The translations under genes and the position numbers were made by a program. The notes beneath the pieces are model-generated. The model had not been told where the DNA came from. It saw only the letters and a list, made by a program, of their open reading frames with translations, and ran no database searches. A DNA stretch of 47,051 nt from an uncultured Bacteroidales bacterium (GTDB lineage: Bacteria; Bacteroidota; Bacteroidia; Bacteroidales; Paludibacteraceae): positions 1 through 47,051 of the forward strand of contig CAMJDT010000012.1 in the NCBI GenBank assembly GCA_946404495.1, read 5' to 3'. Below, one piece after another: positions 41,201 to 47,051 of this stretch; positions within the stretch are counted from its first letter, which is position 1; each line of letters begins with the position of its first letter.

Positions 41201-42874
41201 TTACTCGTGTGCTGTCTCGCTCACGATCGTTCTGAGGTATTCCTCCTTGCAGGCGGGGCGGTTGGGATACTGTGCCTCGCCGTATTCGTTGTAGAGGAAG
41301 GCTCCGTTCTCGTCGGTCTTCTTCTCCTGACCGTCCAGGTACTTGATCATGAGGTAGGTGAACAGCTCCTTCCACGCTGCCGTCACCTGCTCGGCCTGCA
41401 TATCGCTGTAGTTGGTGAGTAGTTCGCGTGCGGCCGCGTCGTCGAGGGTAGCTACCTGTTCGTCCAATAGGCTCACGCGCTCGTTGAACCGGATCTCCCA
41501 TTTCTGTTGCTCACGCCTCAGTTCGGGATACATCTTCGAGTACTTGGTGTACGCCCAGTTGGCGGTCATATTGAATGCCCACCAGGCGCTCGTCGGCGAG
41601 TAGGTCACCAGGTTGCCGTTACCCTCCTCCATGCAGCGCGGTACGCGCGTGATGCGGCAATACATCGGTACGTATACCGTGCAGGCGGCATCGTCCACGC
41701 CAAACCAGAATATACCGCCGGCTTTGGCGTTCTCCTGACCGCGCATCTCGGCTACGAACGACCAACCGGTCTGTTGCGTTGCCGTAGGACGCTCATACCA
41801 GTACTGCACGCTGTCCACCTTGAATCCCAGGCCGCCGTAGCGCAGCTTCGAGTTCCAGGGGCCTGCAGCGGTCTTATTCGTAATATCCAGCGGCGTACCT
41901 TCGTACTGATCACGCATACAGTCCTTGATATCCTGCGTGCTCACTTTTCTGTTGGGCTTGATCCAGAGCGGGAACGCCTCGCCGGCATCCTTGCCGCCGG
42001 TCTCCATGAAGGTCTTGCCCGAAGCATAAGGCAGGTACTTATCCATGTCGTCGGAGAAATGACGGAAGAAACTCCACACGCGCGCCTCGCACACGTACAG
42101 GCCCGAAAAATCAAAAGGATTATACGCCTCCTGGAACGAGAACTTCTGATCATCTTTGTCCGCAAAGTATCCTTTCTCGCGCGCCAAGGCAACCACATCC
42201 TTATGCCACATCCATTGGCCGTCCTTGCTCGTCACGCGGAAGCCTTTCTTCTTGGCACCCTTCACGGGAATCTCACGTATACGCGCCTGGTTGGCATGAC
42301 CGGCGATGCAGTCGTCCGGCACGCGTACGGCTACCCACACGGCGCCCTTCTGGTCCTTGCCCTTACCGATCAGGTCCATGATCCACACCTCGTTGGGGTC
42401 GCCTATCGAGAACGACTCGCCCTCGCTGCAGTATCCGTAGGTCTCCACCAAGTCGGTGATGCACTCGATGGCCTCGCGCGCGGTCTTGCAGCGCTGCAGA
42501 GCTACGTAGATCAGGCTTCCGTAGTCGATACCGGTGCCTCCCCAGAGCTCTTCTCTTCCACCCCAAGTGGTCTCGCCGATGGTCAACTGGTGCTCATTCA
42601 TATTACCCACTACCGAATAGGTGTGTGCCACCTCGGGTATCTGCATCAGCGGTTTGCCGGTGTCCCACTCGTTGATCTGCCGCATCTCACCGGGCTGGTG
42701 ATCCGCTGCGGGTTGGAACTTGAGGAATCCGTACAGCGTGTAGCTGTCCGCTGCATAGGAGATCAGCGTCTGACCGTTGGTCGACGCAGCTTTTCCGACA
42801 ATGAAATTCGTGCATGCCGCAGCGCTTATCCACGCGCCGCACAATGCAAGCATAAGAACGTAAATTTTCTTCAT
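41201..42874 (-). CDS. C69-family dipeptidase, exported
   Basis: 557 residues. MKKIYVLMLALCGAWISAAAC is a signal sequence in which the residue after cleavage, Cys21 (ACTNFIVG), is the N-terminal nucleophile of the family. EWDTGKPLMQIPEVAHTYSVVGNMNEHQLTIGETTWGGRE and YGYCSEGESFSIGDPNEVWIMDLIG are typical of PepD-like Ntn hydrolases. The enzyme probably cleaves dipeptides in the periplasm. A Cys in lipobox-like context could also suggest a lipoprotein, but the Ntn role explains it. It has a promoter at 42946-42977 and lies upstream of pepD. Confidence 0.92.
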   Translation of the reverse strand: MKKIYVLMLALCGAWISAAACTNFIVGKAASTNGQTLISYAADSYTLYGFLKFQPAADHQPGEMRQINEWDTGKPLMQIPEVAHTYSVVGNMNEHQLTIGETTWGGREELWGGTGIDYGSLIYVALQRCKTAREAIECITDLVETYGYCSEGESFSIGDPNEVWIMDLIGKGKDQKGAVWVAVRVPDDCIAGHANQARIREIPVKGAKKKGFRVTSKDGQWMWHKDVVALAREKGYFADKDDQKFSFQEAYNPFDFSGLYVCEARVWSFFRHFSDDMDKYLPYASGKTFMETGGKDAGEAFPLWIKPNRKVSTQDIKDCMRDQYEGTPLDITNKTAAGPWNSKLRYGGLGFKVDSVQYWYERPTATQQTGWSFVAEMRGQENAKAGGIFWFGVDDAACTVYVPMYCRITRVPRCMEEGNGNLVTYSPTSAWWAFNMTANWAYTKYSKMYPELRREQQKWEIRFNERVSLLDEQVATLDDAAARELLTNYSDMQAEQVTAAWKELFTYLMIKYLDGQEKKTDENGAFLYNEYGEAQYPNRPACKEEYLRTIVSETAHE

Positions 42875-42945
42875 GGCAGTATTATTTTTAGTATTCGTCT
42901 CGTGTTTTTAGTATTAACTCTCGTGTCTGTATACATTTAGCGCTG

Positions 42946-42977
42946 CAAAGATACAACTTTTTTTTGACATACACAAA
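42946..42977 (-). promoter_or_regulatory. Promoter of the C69 dipeptidase gene
   Basis: Minus strand TTTG 42977-42974, 20 bases, TATCTTTG 42953-42946. Confidence 0.78.
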
Positions 42978-42980
42978 AAA

Positions 42981-43014
42981 AATCGCAGAATTTGTGTGAA
43001 ATCTGCGATTTTTT
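42981..43014. terminator. Hairpin with T-run beside heptad tract 10
   Basis: AATCGCAGA (42981-42989) pairs with TCTGCGATT (43002-43010), followed by TTTT before the heptads. It lies upstream of the C69 promoter, so what it terminates is unclear. Confidence 0.5.
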
Positions 43015-43056
43015 GGTCGTTGGTCGTTGGTCGTTAGTCGTTGGTCGTTGGACTTT
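43015..43056 (+). repeat. Heptad tract 10
   Basis: Six units: GGTCGTT three times, AGTCGTT, GGTCGTT, GGACTTT. The unit is the reverse complement of the type in tract 1 (ACGACTA/ACGACCA). It lies in the 416-base gap between the divergent C69 and AraC-type genes. Confidence 0.9.
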
Positions 43057-43088
43057 TGGCCGGCCGTTCGGTATCCCGGTATCTCATC

Positions 43089-43169
43089 GGGGTCCCCGCG
43101 AATCTGTCGATTCGTGGGGAGAGGAGGAAATGTGATGCGCCTCCGGTCACAGGGTGACGGCACTTTTTT
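43089..43169 (+). repeat. Structured dispersed element, partial copy C, ending in a terminator
   Basis: GGGGTCCCC (43089-43097), CGAATC (43099-43104) pairing with GATTCG (43109-43114), and GGGG (43116-43119), as in copies A and B. GGAGG (43123-43127) then pairs with CCTCC (43140-43144). GTCAC/GTGAC (43146-43150 with 43154-43158) plus TTTTTTT (43163-43169) looks like an intrinsic terminator. The second half of copies A and B is missing. Confidence 0.6.
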
Positions 43170-43231
43170 TATGTCTTACCGGCATTTGTACATGATATTT
43201 TGTCTTTTTCCCTTGATTATTTGTCTTACCT

Positions 43232-43263
43232 CTTGCGTATGTCGTTTTTTTGTAGTACTTTTG
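43232..43263 (+). promoter_or_regulatory. Promoter of the membrane-bound AraC-type regulator
   Basis: CTTG 43232-43235 (one mismatch), 20 bases, TACTTTTG 43256-43263; leader about 20 bases. Confidence 0.7.
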
Positions 43264-43290
43264 CATGTTTTTTTGTAAATGACATAGGCA

Positions 43291-45030
43291 ATGGTTAAAA
43301 AACTATCAGGATATCTGTTCCTCGGACTCTTGGCGCTGTGTTCCTGCACACGCCGGGAAACGACGCCGCTTGTAACGCCCCAGACGGATAGTGTCAGTCG
43401 TGAGATAACCGCTTTTTTGCTTAAGTCTGACCTCACCGGTGCCATGCAGGTGGTCGATTCTGCCGATGCGGCAGGTCTGCTGTCTGATTTCGACGCCGAG
43501 ATGCTTCGTTTGCGAATCATCAGCCGCGACGAAGGACGGCTGTCAGAGGCCGTTGCCCGCTACGAGGCTCTGCTGGAGAACGATGTGCCGCTTATCCGCC
43601 AGCTGGATGTGCTCAATGCGCTCGTCTATCTGTCGCGTCAGCGTAATAACCACCAGAAGGTGTTGGATTACGGTGCGCGCTATATCGAGGTGTGCCGTCA
43701 GACCGGCAAAACGGTCTTGGCCCTGACCGTTCAGGGGGAGATGGGTCGCTCTCTCATCCTTCTCGGCCGCACGGAAGAGGGGCTGGCTATGATCGACCAG
43801 ACCATCACCCGGGCCGACGGCGTGCGGCAGTTCACAGAAATGGATGCCTGTATTCTTGCCATGAAGAGCAAGATGCGGACGCTCATTGACCTCAGGCGCT
43901 ACGAGGAGGTTATTCCCGTAGGCGAGCATATGATAGCCAAATTGCAGGATTTTGCGGCGCATCCCGATGAGTACGCCGACGGTACGTCGCGTATGCCCAA
44001 GCCCGATCGCCTACCCGGGTATGTAGATTTCTATACGGGGCAGGCCTATGCGTTTCTCACCTTTGCGTATGCCGCATCGGGTCAGCTCAATGAGGCACGT
44101 GCGCACAGTCGTTTGTTCGACCGGACGAACTATAGCCATTCCTACGGCGGACGCAAGCAGATGGCGAGCGCGTGGTGCATGTTGGGCGAGTACGAGCGGA
44201 TGAATGCGGTCTATGACGAGATGGTGGCGGCGATGCGCGATGACACCGTCAACCACGACTACAGCCTTATGTTGTTCAACCGCGCCAAAGTGGCCGGCAA
44301 TCAAGACAAGCCGGCGCTGAGTGCCAATTACTGGAAGCGCTATGCCTTGTTGCTACAGCAACTGAACGACAAGGAGCGCCGGGCTGCTGCTGAAGAGACT
44401 GCTGCGCGTTTCCATGAGCAGGAACAGCAGTACGCCTTGGAAAAAGAGCAGGCACGCCATAAACGCGATTTGATTATCCAAATATCATTGATTGTTGTGG
44501 CAGTGTTCATCAGCATAATGGCCATCCTGGTGTTCTATCAGTTGCGCAATACGCGCCGCAAGAACGCGCTGCTCTCCAAAGAGATTGCGACGAACATTGA
44601 TTACAAAATGAGATACTTGACCCAGAAGAACCGGCCGGAACCGACGGCGGAGGACAAGGATGCTGAATCGACCCCGCAGTTTTCCACGATGTCGAATACC
44701 GAGTTGTTCGAGTTCCTGCGCGGGGTCATAGCCGGCGAGCAACTGTTTCTCAATCCCTATTTCGAGCGCAAGAGCCTTACGGACCGTTACGGGTTGAGCA
44801 AAGAACGTATCGGCGCCGCCTTCTCGCAAGGCAGTCCGTATGCTTCACTCTCCGATTATGTCAATGAATGTCGCTTGAACTACAGTACGCTGCTGCTCTC
44901 TACCCGTCCGGACATGTCCATCACAGAGGTAGCCTCTGCCAGCGGATTCAGCAACGCCAGCGTCTTCACGCGCAACTTCAAGCAACGCTACACCATGACT
45001 CCTACTGAATTCCGCAAAAAGGAGAATTAG
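43291..45030 (+). CDS. Membrane-anchored TPR protein with an AraC-type DNA-binding domain
   Basis: 579 residues. MVKKLSGYLFLGLLALCSC is a lipoprotein-like signal. Residues about 30-385 are helical repeats of TPR type (VLNALVYLSRQ, LTVQGEMGRSLILLGRTEEGLAMI, FLTFAYAASGQLNEARAHSR). A coiled coil (about 350-390) leads to a membrane helix near 394-418 (IIQISLIVVAVFISIMAILVFYQL). The cytoplasmic end (about 480-579) is an AraC-type helix-turn-helix domain: SITEVASASGFSNASVFTRNFKQRYTMTPTEFRK. It would sense a periplasmic state and act on DNA from the membrane. The targets are probably nearby exported proteins, by position only. It has its own promoter. Confidence 0.88.
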   Translation: MVKKLSGYLFLGLLALCSCTRRETTPLVTPQTDSVSREITAFLLKSDLTGAMQVVDSADAAGLLSDFDAEMLRLRIISRDEGRLSEAVARYEALLENDVPLIRQLDVLNALVYLSRQRNNHQKVLDYGARYIEVCRQTGKTVLALTVQGEMGRSLILLGRTEEGLAMIDQTITRADGVRQFTEMDACILAMKSKMRTLIDLRRYEEVIPVGEHMIAKLQDFAAHPDEYADGTSRMPKPDRLPGYVDFYTGQAYAFLTFAYAASGQLNEARAHSRLFDRTNYSHSYGGRKQMASAWCMLGEYERMNAVYDEMVAAMRDDTVNHDYSLMLFNRAKVAGNQDKPALSANYWKRYALLLQQLNDKERRAAAEETAARFHEQEQQYALEKEQARHKRDLIIQISLIVVAVFISIMAILVFYQLRNTRRKNALLSKEIATNIDYKMRYLTQKNRPEPTAEDKDAESTPQFSTMSNTELFEFLRGVIAGEQLFLNPYFERKSLTDRYGLSKERIGAAFSQGSPYASLSDYVNECRLNYSTLLLSTRPDMSITEVASASGFSNASVFTRNFKQRYTMTPTEFRKKEN

Positions 45031-45098
45031 ACGAATGCATAATGGATAAAACCATTTTATAATCAACAATTATTAACCAATTAAAAACAAAAAAAAGT

Positions 45099-45482
45099 AT
45101 GAAAAAATTCTTTTCTTTTGCTTTCGCAGCAATGATGTTGGTATCTGCTTTCTCTTTTGTAAGTTGCAAGAAGCAGAACGAACCGACAGAACCTGAAATG
45201 GAAACTCCCACCGTATTGACGGGTACAACTTGGGTTAGCGGTGATCCCGCCAGCTTCCAGGCAACCCTTATTTTCAAAACCGATAGTACCGGTGAAAGAA
45301 AGGTGATTAACGTTATAGAAGGTGAGGTATATAATACCGAATCGGATATTACGTACACGTACAAGGACGGTAAAGGTCAATATACAGATGATATTAATCA
45401 TACGTATGATTTCACCGTTAACGGTAGCAAACTTGTTGTCAAGGAAATTGGTTACGATGAAGAATATACGTACCAGAAATAA
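45099..45482 (+). CDS. Small lipoprotein, lipocalin-like
   Basis: 127 residues. MKKFFSFAFAAMMLVSAFSFVSC is a lipoprotein signal (lipobox FVSC), followed by KKQNEPTEPEME as linker. The mature part is rich in beta strands (GTTWVSGDPASFQATLIFKT, DITYTYKDGKGQY, YDFTVNGSKLVVKEIGYDEEYTYQK), resembling the small lipocalin-like lipoproteins common in Bacteroidetes. Function unknown. It follows the AraC-type regulator by 68 bases without a visible promoter and ends near a hairpin at 45507-45532. Confidence 0.82.
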   Translation: MKKFFSFAFAAMMLVSAFSFVSCKKQNEPTEPEMETPTVLTGTTWVSGDPASFQATLIFKTDSTGERKVINVIEGEVYNTESDITYTYKDGKGQYTDDINHTYDFTVNGSKLVVKEIGYDEEYTYQK

Positions 45483-45506
45483 GGTGTAAGCCTCTCATCC
45501 TATTGG

Positions 45507-45532
45507 CATGGCGGCATTGGCTTGCCGCTATG
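45507..45532 (+). terminator. GCGGCA-type hairpin, copy 1
   Basis: CATGGCGGCA (45507-45516) pairs with TGCCGCTATG (45523-45532), loop TTGGCT. A near-identical hairpin is at 46871-46900, so this is a dispersed terminator-like repeat. Confidence 0.65.
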
Positions 45533-45577
45533 TCCTATTAAATAACAAAACAAGTAATAATTTAAATCTTTATGTGT

Positions 45578-46741
45578 ATGAAGAAATTCTTTACTCTTTT
45601 CATTGCTGCGCTCATGAGCGTAGGCATGTGGGCAGAGCCCATCACCGTCACATGGAACAATGATGACATATCCGGCTCTGGTAATTCGTTCACTAAGGAC
45701 GGTGTCACGCTTACCTGTGGAATGAATATTGACTGGGATGACAAAACTTTCCTGGCCGGCGGAACATTTACCACCAACCTCGGCAACTTCACAAAGATTG
45801 AAGTTACTGCGGTTGACTGTGGCATAAGCGGCGAGGGCTGGTCCGGTAGCAGCGCTCAAAAAACATGGACCGGCAATTCCGCCAGCGTATCGTACAGCGG
45901 CGAAATTATGAGTATGGGTATGGGTGTCACGTTTGTGTTTACCATCGAAGAACCCGCTCCCTCTGCTAAGTACTATGTAGTAGGTGACATGACCAACTGG
46001 GCTGTCAATGAGAACTACGAGATGACCCCGAACAACGCGGTAGGAACCGAGGAGTACATGTACGACATCACGCTGACCACGGCTAACCAGTTCAAGGTTG
46101 TCAAGGTCGAGGGCGAGACCCAGACCTGGTATCCCGACGGAATGGGCAATAACTACGGCGAGAACGGCGAGATCACGCGTGACGGTAACTACACTATCTA
46201 TTTCCGTCCGAACGGTGACGGCGGCGAAGGCTGGTTCTACGGCTACATCTATGCGGATATCCACCTCGAATACGAGGATGTGATCTTGGGTGCACTGCTT
46301 CCCGAGAACGGCAAGCCTGCAAACGGCGTGAACCTGGTAGGTACCTTCAGCCTCGATCCTATCGCGATGGAGTTGGTAGTGGAGACCGGCGCATACGCTG
46401 TATTCGACCTCGTGGCTGACGGTGGTGATACGTTCACCTTCGTAGATGCTGACAACGAAGACAACTACCTCGTGATGCGCAATGCCGCCGGCGAGTGGGT
46501 TCCGGCTGTGTTCACCTGCAGCGAGGTATGGGAAGACGACACCTGGAAAGGTGAGCCCGTTAAGATGATTGACTTGGATCTGACCGACAACAGCAAGTAC
46601 GCTTGGTCCACCGATATCCCCGAGGGTCTCGACGAGGTTCAGAGCGACAAGGCTGCCTGCACCAAGGTGATGCTGAACGGCAAACTCTACATCATCCGCG
46701 ACGGCAAGATGTACAATGCCCTCGGCGCTGAAGTGAAATAA
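45578..46741 (+). CDS. Secreted protein with a SusE/F-like domain and a short C-terminal sorting-like motif
   Basis: 387 residues from MKKFFTLFIAALMSVGMWA (signal peptide); an ATG two codons earlier is possible. The first part (about 20-125) is a beta-sandwich. Near 130, KYYVVGDMTNWAVNENYEMTP and NQFKVVKVEGETQTWYPDG resemble starch-binding modules of SusE/SusF type. An acidic region follows. The end reads TKVMLNGKLYIIRDGKMYNALGAEVK, a short motif that recurs at the ends of many Bacteroidales secreted proteins and recalls a T9SS signal; this is inferred. Probably surface-exposed and glycan-binding. Copy B of the structured element begins four bases after the stop. Confidence 0.78.
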   Translation: MKKFFTLFIAALMSVGMWAEPITVTWNNDDISGSGNSFTKDGVTLTCGMNIDWDDKTFLAGGTFTTNLGNFTKIEVTAVDCGISGEGWSGSSAQKTWTGNSASVSYSGEIMSMGMGVTFVFTIEEPAPSAKYYVVGDMTNWAVNENYEMTPNNAVGTEEYMYDITLTTANQFKVVKVEGETQTWYPDGMGNNYGENGEITRDGNYTIYFRPNGDGGEGWFYGYIYADIHLEYEDVILGALLPENGKPANGVNLVGTFSLDPIAMELVVETGAYAVFDLVADGGDTFTFVDADNEDNYLVMRNAAGEWVPAVFTCSEVWEDDTWKGEPVKMIDLDLTDNSKYAWSTDIPEGLDEVQSDKAACTKVMLNGKLYIIRDGKMYNALGAEVK

Positions 46742-46744
46742 AAT

Positions 46745-46851
46745 GGAGTCCCCGACGGGCGCTAACGAAGCGCGTCCGGTGGGGAGAGCGGAGGCACGCG
46801 TCGCCTTTATGCCGCCCAGCGGCATCCGATGCGACCGCGTTGCCGACCGCG
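46745..46851 (+). repeat. Structured dispersed element, copy B
   Basis: GGAGTCCCC (46745-46753). CCCC pairs with GGGG at 46781-46784, and CGGGCGC pairs inside with GCGCGTCCG around a loop containing TAACGA. AGCGGAGGCACG and GCGTCGC follow, then the inner hairpin ATGCCG/CGGCAT, GCGACCGCG and CGTTGCCGACCGCG. The order and spacing equal copy A. Confidence 0.7.
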
Positions 46852-46870
46852 ATGAGCGTTTAGCGAAAAA

Positions 46871-46900
46871 AGCATAGCGGCATTGGTTTGCCGCTATGCT
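46871..46900 (+). terminator. GCGGCA-type hairpin, copy 2
   Basis: AGCATAGCGGCA (46871-46882) pairs perfectly with TGCCGCTATGCT (46889-46900), loop TTGGTT. It probably ends transcription of gene 45578-46741. Confidence 0.7.
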
Positions 46901-46927
46901 ACAAAGGTATAAACAATTTTTTTAATT

Positions 46928-47051
46928 ATGAAAAAACGATTCTTTATGGCACTTGCATGTGCCGCAATGATGCTTCCCGCGGCAGCACAATGGACCCCGG
47001 GCGACCAAAGTCCGACTAAAATCGCCCAACAATCGGGTATTGAGTTCAACA
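46928..47051 (+). CDS. Exported protein, 5' part only
   Basis: 41 residues are in the window. MKKRFFMALACAAMMLPAAA is a signal peptide with cleavage expected before QWTPGDQSPTKIAQQSG. The gene runs out of the window, so nothing can be said about its function. It follows the hairpin at 46871-46900 by 27 bases. Confidence 0.75.
   Translation, partial: MKKRFFMALACAAMMLPAAAQWTPGDQSPTKIAQQSGIEFN

Noticed and set aside
4008..43056. Heptad tracts as CRISPR arrays
   Set aside because: Units are 7 bases without spacers, some lie in coding sequence, and no cas genes are present.

Overview
The window looks like chromosomal DNA from an uncultured member of the order Bacteroidales. Reasons visible in the sequence: almost every transcription unit starts with the Bacteroidetes promoter (TTTG, about 20 bases, TAnnTTTG), Shine-Dalgarno sites are scarce, the ssrA tag ends in NNYALAA, and the gene families are typical of the group (PCMD, DUF4421, DUF6922, EpsG, GT3 glycogen synthase, C69 dipeptidase, lipoproteins with short leaders). 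A finer placement (for example Paludibacteraceae-like) is only a guess.

Layout. 1-2600: the 3' end of a secreted repeat protein, two lipoproteins (the first with a frameshift), and a DUF6922/AbiEii-type pair whose nucleotidyltransferase is truncated. 2800-5055: ychF and a Ca2+/Na+ antiporter. 5008-12347 (minus): a tight seven-gene polysaccharide operon: flippase, EpsG-type polymerase and five glycosyltransferases. 12595-17288: an AraC regulator divergent from a GT4 glycosyltransferase, then a small exported protein, a PCMD protein and an esterase. 17283-23969 (minus): OPT transporter, class II aldolase, acyl-CoA:carboxylate CoA-transferase and two outer-membrane-type proteins. 24543-25295: ssrA (tmRNA) with a long leader and duplicated terminator. 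25394-26872: an HtrA/Deg protease behind a consensus sigma-54 promoter. 26960-35248 (minus): a hypothetical gene; acpP-fabF-asd-trhP-like; and a TPR lipoprotein, small membrane protein and mutL operon. 35434-39664 (plus): lipoprotein, miaA, PKD lipoprotein, GT3 glycogen synthase. 39628-42874 (minus): pepD and a C69 dipeptidase. 43291-47051 (plus): a membrane-bound TPR/AraC regulator and small exported proteins.

Most genes are housekeeping or envelope genes. The most unusual content is in the repeats. (1) At least ten tracts of degenerate 7-bp tandem repeats are scattered over 39 kb. They fill gaps between operon genes, carry stop codons, a start codon and a ribosome-binding-like sequence, and occur inside three reading frames (a glycosyltransferase, miaA and pepD). 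(2) A structured element of about 108 bases occurs twice in full (24588-24696, 46745-46851) and once in part (43089-43169). Its stem sequences change while pairing is kept and flanking motifs are conserved. (3) Other dispersed hairpins occur, including a duplicated terminator/promoter cassette (699-771, 2012-2084). MutL has lost its recognisable endonuclease motif, which is worth considering beside the microsatellite-like tracts.
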